Part shown: piece by piece, positions 17,377 to 26,826 of the stretch | Position numbering within the stretch: the stretch's first letter is position 1 | How the letters are laid out: each line of letters starts with the position of its first letter | Origin: Chitinophaga sp. Cy-1792 | GTDB taxonomy: Bacteria; Bacteroidota; Bacteroidia; Chitinophagales; Chitinophagaceae | DNA length: 64,000 nucleotides | Assembly: GCF_011752935.1 (NCBI RefSeq) | Contig: NZ_VWWO01000001.1 | Coordinates: 682,001 to 746,000, forward strand | Direction of reading: 5' to 3' | Translations under genes and position numbers: made by a program | The notes under the pieces: model-generated | Told to the model about the DNA's origin: nothing | What the model saw: the letters and a program-made list of their open reading frames with translations, nothing else | Database searches by the model: none

Positions 17377-20300
17377 CTATTTACCTACTTTCTGGCTTAC
17401 TGCTTTCCCTGATTTCAACACAGCCTTGTATTCTTTAGGGAATACTTTAACAAAGTGACGCAGCTGGTTTTCCCAGTCTTTCAGTATAAACTTGGCCACG
17501 GTACTATTCGTATAGGCGTGGTGTTTGGTAATCAGGTCCTGGAGGGCGGTTACATCTTCCTGGTCCAGTGGGTCCAGGTCGATCATATCGCGGTTGCAAT
17601 GATTGGCGAAGTTGCCTTTAACATCATATACATAAGCGATACCACCACTCATACCTGCGCCGAAGTTGCGTCCTGTTTCACCGAGGATAACAGCACGGCC
17701 ACCAGTCATATATTCACATCCGTGATCTCCTACGCCTTCCGCTACGATGGTAGCTCCTGAGTTACGTACGCAGAAGCGTTCGCCTGCTTTACCGCGGATA
17801 TAAGCCTCTCCGGAAGTAGCACCATAGAAGCAAACGTTGCCCGCAATGATGTTTTCTTCTGCCTTGAAGCCTGCTTCTCCTGCCGGATAGAGGATCAGTT
17901 TTGAACCAGACAAGCCTTTACCGAAGTAGTCGTTTGCTTCCCCTTCCAGTTCCAGGGTCAAACCTTTGGTAGAAAATGCGCCAAAGCTTTGACCTGCTGA
18001 ACCAAGGAATTTGAAGTGGAGGGTGTCCTCCGGTAAGCCTTCGCTCTTGTAGCGTTTAGTGATTTCGTTTGATAAAATAGTACCGATTGTACGGTCAGTA
18101 TTTTTAACAGGGAATTGTTGATAAACCCTGAGTTTCTTTTCCAGTGCAGGCTGTGCTGCTTTCAGCAGCTGCCAGTCCAGTACTTCTCTCAGACCGTGGT
18201 CCTGCTCTTCCTGTTTGTACAGGCCGGTTTCAGGAGCTGCCGGTTCTTTGAATAAGATTGGAGAAAGATCCAGTTTCTGTGTTTTCCAGTTGCTGATATC
18301 TTCACGCATTTGCAGACTATCTACCTGGCCCACCATTTCATTAACGGTACGGAATCCAAGATCAGCCATGATTTCACGCATTTCTTCTACCAGGTAGTGG
18401 AAGAGGTTTACTACGTGTTGTGCATCGCCGGTGAAGCGTTTGCGCAGCTCAGGATCCTGAGTGGCCACACCTACCGGGCAGGTATTCACATGGCATTTAC
18501 GCATCATGATACAACCTTCTACTACCAGTGCAGCAGTAGCAACGCCCCATTCTTCCGCACCTAACAGCGTAGCGATAGCGATATCACGACCTGTTTTCAG
18601 CTGACCGTCTGTCTGGAGAACAACACGGCTGCGGAGTTTATTTTTTACGAGTGTCTGGTGAGATTCAGCCAGGCCGAGTTCCCAAGGCAGACCCGCATGT
18701 TTGATAGAACTGATAGGAGATGCACCGGTACCACCATCGAAGCCTGAAACCAGTACTACATCGGCATGTGCTTTGGCTACGCCGGCAGCGATAGTTCCTA
18801 CACCGGCTTTAGATACCAGTTTCACACTGATACGTGCAGCGCGGTTAGCATTTTTCAGGTCAAAGATCAGCTGTGCCAGATCCTCGATAGAATAGATATC
18901 GTGGTGTGGAGGCGGAGAAATCAGACCTACACCAGGTGTAGAGTGTCTTACTTTCGCGATCCATTCATCTACTTTATGACCAGGTAACTGGCCACCTTCG
19001 CCTGGTTTCGCACCTTGTGCCATCTTAATCTGCAGTTCATCTGCATTGGTAAGATATTCACTGGTTACACCAAAACGTGCGCTGGCTACCTGTTTGATGG
19101 AAGAACGCATAGAGTCGCCGTTTGGCAGCTGCTCGTAGCGGATTTCATCTTCTCCCCCTTCACCGGTATTGCTTTTAGCACCTATGCGGTTCATGGCAAT
19201 AGCCAGTGTGGAGTGTGCCTCATGTGAGATGGAACCGAAGCTCATCGCACCTGTTGCAAAACGTTTCAGGATCACGTTTGCCGGCTCTACTTCATCAATA
19301 GAAATAGAAGGACGGGTACGCTTGAAAGAGAACATGCTACGCAGGGTACATGCTTTCTCCGCCTGATCGTTGACAGCTTTAGAGTATTTTTTAAACACGC
19401 TGTAATCTCCCATACGAGTGGAATATTGCAGCAGGTGTATCGTATTAGGATTGAAAAGATGGAATTCACCTTTACGTTTCCACTGGTATACACCACCTTC
19501 TGTGAGGCGTTGTACCGGTGTTTCCTTACGGCCATAACCTACCCAGTGTTTTGCCAGTGTTTCACGGGCAATATCATCTGTAGTTAAGCCCTGGATGCGG
19601 GAAACAGCACCAGTGAAATATTTATCAACCACGGATTGGTTGATACCGAGGATCTCAAATATTTGTGCACCCTGGTAAGATTGCAGGGTAGAGATACCCA
19701 TTTTGGAGAATACTTTCAGCAAGCCTTCACATACGGCTTTGATGTAGTTTTTCTTCAGTTTGTCTGCATCCTGATCGGTATCCAGCTTGCCATTCAGCTT
19801 CATATCGCGGATGGTGCTGAGTGCCAGGTAAGGGTTGATAGCGGTAACGCCGAAGCCCAGGAGACAAGCAAAGTGATGTACTTCCCAGATATCACCGGCT
19901 TCTACGATCAGTCCTACCTGACCACGATAACCTTTTCTGATCAGATGGTGGTGAACGGCAGATGCAGCCAGGATAGAAGGAATAGCCGCATGCTCTGAGT
20001 CGATCGCACGGTCAGACAGAATGATTACCTCAAAGCCATCTTCCACCGCATCTACCGCATAGCGGCATAATCTCGCCAGACCTTTCTCAATAGAACCAGG
20101 TTTACCATCCGCCTTGAAATAGGTATGCAGGGTTTTAGCCTGGAACAGACCGGTATCAATACTGCGGATTTTCTCCAGTTCGTAGTTATTAAGAATCGGG
20201 TGATTCAGTGCTAAGCCGTGGCAGTGCAGTGGATCTTCATCCAGCAGGTTACCATTGTTACCAACGAAAGTGGCCAGGGACATCACCAGTTTCTCTCTGA

Positions 20301-21906
20301 TAGGGTCGATTGGCGGGTTGGTAACCTGGGCAAACAACTGCTTGAAGTAGTTACAGAGATGTTGCGGCTGGTTGCTTAATACAGCCAGTGGCGCATCTGT
20401 ACCCATAGAACCGATAGGTTCCTTACCATCGATGGCCATTGGCGCAATGATAGTGTTCAGGTCTTCTGTAGTATATCCGAAAGCACGTTGGTATTTAAAG
20501 ATCTGCTCATGTTCCAGGTGAGTAAAAGTTACACGAGGTTCAGGCAGTTCTTCCAGGCGGATTTTATATTTATTCAGCCACTCGCCATATGGTTGCTGAG
20601 AGCAGATCTGTTGTTTCAGCTCTTCATCACCAATGATACGGCCCTGCTCCATGTCTACGATAAACATTTTACCAGGTTGCAGGCGGCCTTTTTCTTTAAC
20701 ATTTTTAGGATCGATCGGTAATACACCTGCTTCAGAAGCCATGATTACGCGGTCGTCTTTGGTAACTACGAAGCGGCTTGGGCGAAGACCGTTACGGTCC
20801 AGCGTAGCACCGATGATCTTACCATCTGTGAAAGAGATAGAAGCAGGACCATCCCATGGCTCCATCAGGGAAGCATGGTATTCGTAGAATGCCTTTTTAA
20901 CCGGGTCCATATCCTCATTGCCGTCCCATGCTTCCGGAACCAGCATCATCATTACATGAGGGAGGGAACGGCCGGATAAAGTCAGCAGTTCAATTACGTT
21001 GTCGAGGCTGGCAGAGTCGGACTGGCCTTCTTCCACGATAGGAAGCAGCATTTCCATTTCTTCAGCACTGAAATATTTGGAAACGAAATCTCTTTCGCCG
21101 GCACGGAGCCAGTTGAGGTTACCTTTTAAAGTATTGATTTCACCGTTGTGTGCGATATACCTGTAAGGGTGCGCCAGGCGCCAGCTAGGGAAGGTATTGG
21201 TTGCAAAACGGCTATGGATCAGCGCAAATGCTGACACCATTTTCTCGTCGGAAAGGTCCGGGTAATAATGACGTACCTGGTAGGTAGTCAGCTGACCTTT
21301 ATAAACGATGGTTTTAGTAGAGAGTGAAGCAACGTAGAACAGCGCCTTTTCTTTAGGAACGGTGTTACGTACTGTTTTAGATACGTAGTTGCGGAGTACG
21401 TAGAGCTTACGTTCGAATGTCTCTACATCACTAATATTAAAAGGACAGGCGATAAATACCTGTTCGATTTCAGGTTCTACAGAGAGGGCGCTTTCACCGA
21501 TACCATCGGGGCGCACAGGCACCTTGCGGTAGCCAAGAATTTCCAGGCCCAGCTTTTCCGCGCTGCGTTCCAGGATTTCACGGCACTCTTCGCGCCAACG
21601 AGGTTCTTTAGGGAAGAAAATCATCCCTACACCGTATTTACCAAATTCCGGTAAACGAATGCCCAGCTTCAGACACTCGTCATACAAAAACTCATGTGGC
21701 AGCTGAAACAGGATTCCTGCACCATCACCAGTGTTTTGCTCACAGCCGCAGGCTCCGCGGTGTTCCATGTTCTCTAACATGGTAAGCGCATCACTAATAA
21801 TATGGTGGGATTTACGCCCCTTAATATGGGCGGTAAAACCTGTTCCGCAGGCATCATGTTCAAATTCAGGACGGTATAAACCTTGCGTTTGCTTCACTTC
21901 ATCCAT
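17377..21906 (-). CDS. gltB: Glutamate synthase large subunit
   Basis: A 1509-residue protein with the four-domain GltB layout. Residues 1-19 are a propeptide; Cys20 ('DACGTGF') becomes the N-terminal nucleophile of the class II glutaminase domain (20 to ~430). A central domain follows, then the FMN-binding synthase barrel (~830-1200; 'SFGSISHEAHSTLA', 'KPGEGGQLPG', 'SGFDGGTGASP'). The 3Fe-4S motif is 'CHVNTCPVG'. The C-terminal glucan-synthase-like beta-helix (GXGXG domain; 'GLSGSKLILYP') ends the protein. It channels ammonia from glutamine to 2-oxoglutarate. The ATG at 21906 is preferred over one at 21942 because it gives the standard short propeptide. First gene of gltB-gltD. Confidence 0.96.
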   Translation of the reverse strand: MDEVKQTQGLYRPEFEHDACGTGFTAHIKGRKSHHIISDALTMLENMEHRGACGCEQNTGDGAGILFQLPHEFLYDECLKLGIRLPEFGKYGVGMIFFPKEPRWREECREILERSAEKLGLEILGYRKVPVRPDGIGESALSVEPEIEQVFIACPFNISDVETFERKLYVLRNYVSKTVRNTVPKEKALFYVASLSTKTIVYKGQLTTYQVRHYYPDLSDEKMVSAFALIHSRFATNTFPSWRLAHPYRYIAHNGEINTLKGNLNWLRAGERDFVSKYFSAEEMEMLLPIVEEGQSDSASLDNVIELLTLSGRSLPHVMMMLVPEAWDGNEDMDPVKKAFYEYHASLMEPWDGPASISFTDGKIIGATLDRNGLRPSRFVVTKDDRVIMASEAGVLPIDPKNVKEKGRLQPGKMFIVDMEQGRIIGDEELKQQICSQQPYGEWLNKYKIRLEELPEPRVTFTHLEHEQIFKYQRAFGYTTEDLNTIIAPMAIDGKEPIGSMGTDAPLAVLSNQPQHLCNYFKQLFAQVTNPPIDPIREKLVMSLATFVGNNGNLLDEDPLHCHGLALNHPILNNYELEKIRSIDTGLFQAKTLHTYFKADGKPGSIEKGLARLCRYAVDAVEDGFEVIILSDRAIDSEHAAIPSILAASAVHHHLIRKGYRGQVGLIVEAGDIWEVHHFACLLGFGVTAINPYLALSTIRDMKLNGKLDTDQDADKLKKNYIKAVCEGLLKVFSKMGISTLQSYQGAQIFEILGINQSVVDKYFTGAVSRIQGLTTDDIARETLAKHWVGYGRKETPVQRLTEGGVYQWKRKGEFHLFNPNTIHLLQYSTRMGDYSVFKKYSKAVNDQAEKACTLRSMFSFKRTRPSISIDEVEPANVILKRFATGAMSFGSISHEAHSTLAIAMNRIGAKSNTGEGGEDEIRYEQLPNGDSMRSSIKQVASARFGVTSEYLTNADELQIKMAQGAKPGEGGQLPGHKVDEWIAKVRHSTPGVGLISPPPHHDIYSIEDLAQLIFDLKNANRAARISVKLVSKAGVGTIAAGVAKAHADVVLVSGFDGGTGASPISSIKHAGLPWELGLAESHQTLVKNKLRSRVVLQTDGQLKTGRDIAIATLLGAEEWGVATAALVVEGCIMMRKCHVNTCPVGVATQDPELRKRFTGDAQHVVNLFHYLVEEMREIMADLGFRTVNEMVGQVDSLQMREDISNWKTQKLDLSPILFKEPAAPETGLYKQEEQDHGLREVLDWQLLKAAQPALEKKLRVYQQFPVKNTDRTIGTILSNEITKRYKSEGLPEDTLHFKFLGSAGQSFGAFSTKGLTLELEGEANDYFGKGLSGSKLILYPAGEAGFKAEENIIAGNVCFYGATSGEAYIRGKAGERFCVRNSGATIVAEGVGDHGCEYMTGGRAVILGETGRNFGAGMSGGIAYVYDVKGNFANHCNRDMIDLDPLDQEDVTALQDLITKHHAYTNSTVAKFILKDWENQLRHFVKVFPKEYKAVLKSGKAVSQKVGK

Positions 21907-22332
21907 TGATTTAGATTTTATTCTTAGGCACACTTTCCCCATGTGACTTGCGCCGTTGGGTGATGGTGTACGATATGTTTCGGGAACGGTTTAAAGATAC
22001 TAAAGGAATGCGACTTTTTTTATACAAACTTTTGTTATAGTCCTAAAATTTAGAAAAATTGAAAAATTCTTTGAAATGATTTGAATTTTTTGAAAAAAGA
22101 TGGGTGCGAGGGTATCCCCCGGACATTGCGCTGACAGTGACTTCCCGCAAATAGAAAATTACCCGGTACCCGTTAATGGGAAAATTGTACCTGAATCTAT
22201 TAAAATATCATACAGTGGCGGCTTTCCACCGTTAAAATTATCTAGTTATGTTAAAAAATATAATAATGAGAGGATAATAATATATGTATGTTACTTGCTC
22301 CCTGTGTCTACCGGAAAATCTTCCCAAAATGT
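21907..22332. other. AT-rich divergent intergenic region between gltB and the paralogue pair
   Basis: About 425 bp holding no gene I can support. An 80-codon open frame at 22100-22342 lacks a ribosome-binding site and recognisable motifs. The stretch 22010-22100 is a low-complexity A/T tract. The gltB promoter must lie at the left edge, but I see only a poor match on the minus strand. The promoter of the downstream gene begins at 22333. Confidence 0.5.
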
Positions 22333-22362
22333 TTTGCAATGACTTCGGAACCTATACCTTTG
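22333..22362 (+). promoter_or_regulatory. Bacteroidota promoter for the first paralogue
   Basis: TTTG (22333-22336), an 18-bp spacer, then TACCTTTG (22355-22362): both boxes match the consensus. The start codon follows 41 bp later, giving a leader of about 35 nt. Confidence 0.75.
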
Positions 22363-22403
22363 AACCGAAGCCAACAGTAATTAGTAACCTATATCTACAT
22401 GCT

Positions 22404-23480
22404 ATGTCAATCAAATTCCTTTCTGTCACGCTCCTGTTATCAACCATGGCAATAGCCGCTGCAGCACAGGACGCAACCTATGCACAGGATACCGCCGCCG
22501 TTAAAGAAGTAAAAACGGTCAGGATCAGCCTAAGTGAAAGCAAAAGAAATTTACAGTCTGTTTCCGGTCAGCCATTGGGGAAAATACAAGTGGTGCAGTA
22601 CCTGTGGGATAGCACCCACATCGGTTATGCGCAGAAAGGAATGATGAACAGTATGGTAGTGGCCATTCCTGAATTGGATGCTACCAGCTGGATGCAGACA
22701 CATGTGAATAACGCCTACGGTCACTTATACCAGCCCGGCGGCATACAGGTACTGATGGTGGTAGAAGCATTGCGCATCGCGGAAAAAACAGGTGCCATGA
22801 GTGAAAAGGCTTATATCCACTTTAAAGGCACTACCTACGGTTCCGCTGATGGAGAAAATTATAAGGAACTGGCCACTGTGAATATCGTTAAATCAAACGG
22901 TGGCATGGATGTTACGCATAAGCATAAGTCCAATATTGCCAATGCAATACAAGAACTGGTAGATGCATCTGTAGCCGGACTCGGCAACCTGGCATCCTCT
23001 TCGTCTCCTGCCCTTTCCCGTCAGGGTATCCTCGCTATTTATGAGGCCAAACGCAATGTACCGGCACTGAAAGACTCCCTCAAAGAAGGTGTATATCTCA
23101 CCTTTGCTGATTTTAAAAATAACCAGCCAACAGCAACAGATTTTGAATTTAAAAAAGAAAAACGCAAAGTTTTTGTAGCTGATAAAAGCGGTAACCATAT
23201 TGAATGCTGGGGTGCAGTAAAAGCTGGGGTCGTATTCAAAAATGTGGGCTACACCGTAATGCCGCTCTCTAAAAACCAGGATGGTTACATTCTTACCAAA
23301 TACCTGGACAATGCGAAGAAAAGAAATTCGGCAATCATATGGTCTGCTTTCGGCGGAGGTGCAGCGAGCGCTGTAGTGGCCGGGACGGTGCAACTGATAG
23401 TTGCTGACGCATTTCCGGATCTGAATCCGCAGCCAGCCGGCACAGCTATCGATATGGAAACCGGTGCATTAATTTTTTAA
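22404..23480 (+). CDS. Secreted protein of unknown function, tandem paralogue 1
   Basis: A 358-residue protein with signal peptide (residues 1-22). Residues ~40-190 form an N-terminal module with 'VVQYLWDSTHIG', 'LMVVEALRI' and the striking 'MDVTHKHK' (168-175). Residues ~225-358 form a second module starting 'EGVYLTFADFKNNQP', with a hydrophobic segment at ~310-332 that could be a membrane helix and a terminal 'AIDMETGALIF'. The next gene encodes the same layout, with both key motifs conserved, at perhaps 35-40% identity by eye. The ATG at 22404 is chosen because it begins the signal peptide and lies just behind a full promoter. No catalytic motif is evident; the His-rich THKHK could bind metal (inference). 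Confidence 0.75.
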   Translation: MSIKFLSVTLLLSTMAIAAAAQDATYAQDTAAVKEVKTVRISLSESKRNLQSVSGQPLGKIQVVQYLWDSTHIGYAQKGMMNSMVVAIPELDATSWMQTHVNNAYGHLYQPGGIQVLMVVEALRIAEKTGAMSEKAYIHFKGTTYGSADGENYKELATVNIVKSNGGMDVTHKHKSNIANAIQELVDASVAGLGNLASSSSPALSRQGILAIYEAKRNVPALKDSLKEGVYLTFADFKNNQPTATDFEFKKEKRKVFVADKSGNHIECWGAVKAGVVFKNVGYTVMPLSKNQDGYILTKYLDNAKKRNSAIIWSAFGGGAASAVVAGTVQLIVADAFPDLNPQPAGTAIDMETGALIF

Positions 23481-23526
23481 CACAAAACTACTTTTACACG
23501 TTTTAATACGATCGATTTAGCTATCT

Positions 23527-24582
23527 ATGCCCGGAAAGAAGAATTTTAAAACCTTAATGGTTATTGCACTGGTATTAGTTGCAAAAGTTGCAATGGCGCA
23601 AACAGTGGATACCGTTTTATCGCGAAAAATCACGCTGAGTGACACTAAAAAAGACATTAAACTAAATCCAAAATACCCTGTTGCCGGGATAGAAGTAACG
23701 CAGTTTTTATGGGATAGCCTTCATCTTGGCTTTGCTCAGGTAGGCCTTCTGAACGATCGCGCTGTTGCGGTGCCGGATAAACCTGTCACCAGCTATCTAC
23801 AGGACTATACCCAATCAGCATTTGGTCATCTGTTTAAAAACGAAGGCCTGCGTATGTTATGGGTAATTGAAGCACTCCGCGTGGGTGAAAAGACTAACCC
23901 TATGAACGAAGACGGCTTCTTCAGGTTCAAAGGCACCTCGTTTGTAACAAAAGATGGAATCAGCTATCTGCCTGTATTTACCTACGATATTGTTACCAGA
24001 AGCGCAGGTATGGATGTTACGCATAAGCATAAAAATCATATTGCGTCTGCAATGGATAAACTGATGCAATTAAGCATGGATAAACTGGACTCTGCTTTTG
24101 CAAGTAATGGAGGCATGTTTACGCACGAGCAAATTATGGGGCAATACCAGCAAAAGCGAGCCTTGCCTATTCTCACCGAAAAAATGAAAGACGGTGTATA
24201 TCTACAGTACAATGATCTGAAAAATAATACACCTGCTATCACCAGTTTTACTGTTGAAAAAGTAAAACGGAAAACGCTGGTGAAAGACTCCACAGGCAAG
24301 ACAATCGACTACTGGGCTGTGGTAAAAGGTGGGGTGGTGTATAAATACGACGTGAGAGGATTGATTGCGCTGGAAAAATATCAATACGGCTATATAATTT
24401 CTTCCTACATCGGTAATGCGCAGCGACTAAATACGGCTGTTGCGTTTGGGGGCGGAATCCTGGGGGCGTTGGCCGCTGGAAAAGGGTCAACATTGATTCT
24501 TCCGGCAGATGCCTATCCCTCTTTGTTTATACAGCCAGAGGCAACGGCTATCGATATGGAAACCGGTGCATACATCTTTTAG
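23527..24582 (+). CDS. Secreted protein of unknown function, tandem paralogue 2
   Basis: A 351-residue homologue of the preceding gene, 46 bp downstream on the same strand and probably co-transcribed. It has a signal peptide ending 'KVAMAQ' (residue ~25). The N-terminal module carries 'VTQFLWDSLHLGFAQ', 'LWVIEALRVGEK' and an identical 'MDVTHKHK'. The C-terminal module carries 'DGVYLQYNDLKNNTP', 'DYWAVVKGGVVYK', a Gly/Ala-rich hydrophobic segment and a terminal 'AIDMETGAYIF'. Full retention of the motifs in both copies suggests each is functional. The last codons overlap a perfect 13-bp inverted repeat. Function unknown. Confidence 0.75.
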   Translation: MPGKKNFKTLMVIALVLVAKVAMAQTVDTVLSRKITLSDTKKDIKLNPKYPVAGIEVTQFLWDSLHLGFAQVGLLNDRAVAVPDKPVTSYLQDYTQSAFGHLFKNEGLRMLWVIEALRVGEKTNPMNEDGFFRFKGTSFVTKDGISYLPVFTYDIVTRSAGMDVTHKHKNHIASAMDKLMQLSMDKLDSAFASNGGMFTHEQIMGQYQQKRALPILTEKMKDGVYLQYNDLKNNTPAITSFTVEKVKRKTLVKDSTGKTIDYWAVVKGGVVYKYDVRGLIALEKYQYGYIISSYIGNAQRLNTAVAFGGGILGALAAGKGSTLILPADAYPSLFIQPEATAIDMETGAYIF

Positions 24583-24594
24583 TATGCACCGGTT
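24561..24594. terminator. Inverted repeat spanning the stop codon of paralogue 2 (possible terminator)
   Basis: AACCGGTGCATAC / GTATGCACCGGTT form a perfect 13-bp stem with an 8-nt loop. The left arm is coding and the stop codon is in the loop/right-arm junction. It lies between convergent genes, but no U-tract follows on either side, so termination is uncertain. Confidence 0.5.
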
Positions 24595-24600
24595 GTCCGG

Positions 24601-26142
24601 TTATTGTTCAAAGAAGATGTCCACCTTATTTCCGTTCAGGCGTATACGTAGTGGCTCACTGGCCAGACTCTCATTCTGTAATCTGTCGAGCGCCGTAAGC
24701 ACATAAGTGTAATCCTTCCCTTTTACATAGCTGCGGTCTTTATACTCCGGATCGGAGGTCTGTGGCAGTATGGCTAAGATCTTGGTCGGATCAGTCAGGT
24801 TGATGCTCTCGTTCTGTTCAAATCTATATAATACATATTGTTTGGTATGGCCGGTGGTATCACCGTCAGACCAATGGATTTCCAGGTAGCCGGGACGCTC
24901 GAAGGCGTCATCGAAATAAGGCGACTCAGGAGCCATATTAGGCAACCAGTCCATCGTTGGACGTAAGGCCGGGTATTTATAAAGATGATAGCGTAATGTG
25001 TCTTCCAGGCCCAGCGGATTGCCGGCAAAAGATTTCGCACTATAGAAGAAGCTGCCTTGTACAGTATTGAGGGTACGCGCTTCTTCAATCTGGGAAGGGA
25101 TCTCATTCGGATTCTTCCAGATGGCATTGCTGTTGATTTTGTATACGCCATGCCCAATATACACCTGGCGGCCATAACCATGCTGACTCCACCAGTTCAG
25201 CAAAATCTCGTAGTCAACCAGCCTGTGCCCTCTCTCCCAATACAGTTGCGGCGTTACATAATCTATCCATCCCTTCTTCAGCCATTTCACCACGTCTGCA
25301 TACAGGTCGTCGTAGTTCGACATGCCTCCACGGGTATACGAACCTTCGGGATCGCGGTCGCGATTGCGCCATACACCAAAAGGACTGATACCAAACTTTA
25401 CGTAAGGCTTTTCTGCTTTGATGGCTTTGCTCAGCTTTTCGATGATAGCGTCCACATTGGCCCTGCGCCAGTCGTCTTTCATCATGTTGCCGCCATAAAG
25501 GCGATAGGAAGTGTTGTCAGGGAACTCTTTTCCCGGAACACGATATGGATAGAAGTAATCGTCGAAGTGAATGGCATCCACATCATAGCGTTTTACCACG
25601 TCTTTGATGATAGAAGTAACATAGTCGCGCACTTCCGGTACGCCAGGGTCAAAATATTTCTTGCCATCGTAGGTTACGAACCATTGTGGCTTCAGACGTG
25701 TGATATGATCCGCGGCAATGGTGCTGCGACTAACGCTAAAGACTGCACGATAAGGATTGAACCAGGCATGAAATTCCATCCCGCGCTTATGCGTTTCCTC
25801 TATCATGAACTGTAGCGGATCATAATACGGAAAAGGCGGTTTGCCCTGCTGTCCGGTGAGGTATTCGGACCATGGTTCATACTGCGAAGGGTAGAATGCG
25901 TCAGCGGCAGGTCTTATCTGAACAACCACTGCATTCATACCGTTTCGCTGCATCTGGTCCAGCAGCGTAATAAATTCCTGCTTCTGCTGGTCCGAACTCA
26001 GGCCTCTCCTGGACGGCCAGTCGATGTTTTCGACCGTGGCTACCCAAACGGCTCTCATTTCCCTTTTGGGCGGTAATTGCGCCCAGGCCTGCTGCATAAT
26101 GCCCATCAGTAAGATCGCACCAGCTAATAATTGCTTCAACAT
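24601..26142 (-). CDS. GHL10-family glycosyl hydrolase (DUF187, YngK-like), secreted
   Basis: A 513-residue exported protein with signal peptide ending 'QQAWAQ'. Residues ~28-345 match the GHL10/DUF187 TIM-barrel: 'MRAVWVATVENIDWPS', 'AVVVQIRPAADAFYPS', 'GMEFHAWFNPYR', 'DPGVPEVRDYV', 'DAIHFDDYFYPY', 'FGISPFGVWRN' and 'YVTPQLYWERG'. The acidic pair in HFDDYFYP is the likely catalytic site. The C-terminal ~100 residues look like a fibronectin-III-like domain ('YLEIHWSDGD', 'YVLTALDRL'). These proteins are glycan-active or presumed so; the exact substrate (peptidoglycan-like or exopolysaccharide) is not set by sequence. It is convergent with the paralogue pair. Confidence 0.9.
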   Translation of the reverse strand: MLKQLLAGAILLMGIMQQAWAQLPPKREMRAVWVATVENIDWPSRRGLSSDQQKQEFITLLDQMQRNGMNAVVVQIRPAADAFYPSQYEPWSEYLTGQQGKPPFPYYDPLQFMIEETHKRGMEFHAWFNPYRAVFSVSRSTIAADHITRLKPQWFVTYDGKKYFDPGVPEVRDYVTSIIKDVVKRYDVDAIHFDDYFYPYRVPGKEFPDNTSYRLYGGNMMKDDWRRANVDAIIEKLSKAIKAEKPYVKFGISPFGVWRNRDRDPEGSYTRGGMSNYDDLYADVVKWLKKGWIDYVTPQLYWERGHRLVDYEILLNWWSQHGYGRQVYIGHGVYKINSNAIWKNPNEIPSQIEEARTLNTVQGSFFYSAKSFAGNPLGLEDTLRYHLYKYPALRPTMDWLPNMAPESPYFDDAFERPGYLEIHWSDGDTTGHTKQYVLYRFEQNESINLTDPTKILAILPQTSDPEYKDRSYVKGKDYTYVLTALDRLQNESLASEPLRIRLNGNKVDIFFEQ

Positions 26143-26260
26143 CTGCCTTGTTTAAATACGTATACTGCGAAAATAGGAAAACCCATTGTGAGAGACCCTA
26201 ATTATTTGATTACTAGTCTACACGTATAACGGAGATGTTGTTCTGTTTACTATATACTGT

Positions 26261-26782
26261 TTACAATTTTATGTTGAACTTTAATTCTTTTTTCATGGTG
26301 AGCAGTGCTTCCGCATTCCCGATAGCGTCATCAACGGGGTGATGGGTATGCTTGCGTACGCGGAGGTGTTTGAAGTTTTTGGATGCATCATTGACCAGTC
26401 CTTTGTACAAACTGCCGAGGTTCTGGCTGCTGTGGCCAAATGGATTGGCGCCGGTAAAATGATGCAGGTACCAGCAAATGAACATCCAGTCGAAACCGTT
26501 ATTATCGCTGATAAACCTTGGCTGGCCTTTGTGGGCTTGTTTTTTCAGCCATGTGCTGAAATTTTGCATTACCCTGGCAGGGTCTTCGAATGTTAAAGTT
26601 TCTTCCCTGGAAAAGCCGGAAACGGCGAGTGCTTCGGGAATAAATTGGGAAGAAATAGGTTTCAGTTGTCCGTAAAAAGTTTCGCTGAGAGATTCTTCTA
26701 CAACAACAGCTCCAAAGCTAATCATGGAATAATCGCCGGGAATCGGGCCATCGGCCTCGATATCGACCATAATGTAAGGCAT
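26261..26782 (-). CDS. DEDDh-type 3'-5' exonuclease family protein
   Basis: A 173-residue single-domain protein. The first motif 'VDIEADGP' has the metal-binding Asp7 and Glu9. 'NGFDWMF' around residue 95 supplies the second Asp region. 'HHPVDDAIGNAEAL' near the C-terminus gives the His and Asp of the third motif, the DEDDh arrangement. It is the size of short RNase T/Rv2179c-like 3' exonucleases acting on RNA or DNA ends in the cytoplasm. Substrate cannot be read from sequence. It follows mscS on the same strand by 44 bp but has its own -7 box. Confidence 0.85.
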   Translation of the reverse strand: MPYIMVDIEADGPIPGDYSMISFGAVVVEESLSETFYGQLKPISSQFIPEALAVSGFSREETLTFEDPARVMQNFSTWLKKQAHKGQPRFISDNNGFDWMFICWYLHHFTGANPFGHSSQNLGSLYKGLVNDASKNFKHLRVRKHTHHPVDDAIGNAEALLTMKKELKFNIKL

Positions 26783-26815
26783 AAAAATAAATATTTGGGT
26801 TTAACAAATCAGCCG

Positions 26816-26823
26816 CAAAGATA
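26816..26823 (-). promoter_or_regulatory. -7 element (TATCTTTG) for the exonuclease gene
   Basis: A perfect TAnnTTTG match on the minus strand in the mscS-exonuclease gap, 33 bp before the ATG. No TTTG at -33, and the upstream position falls inside mscS. Confidence 0.4.
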
Positions 26824-26826
26824 TAA

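Noticed and set aside
22100..22342. 80-codon open frame upstream of the first secreted paralogue
   Set aside because: No ribosome-binding site, no motif, and it runs into the promoter at 22333-22362.
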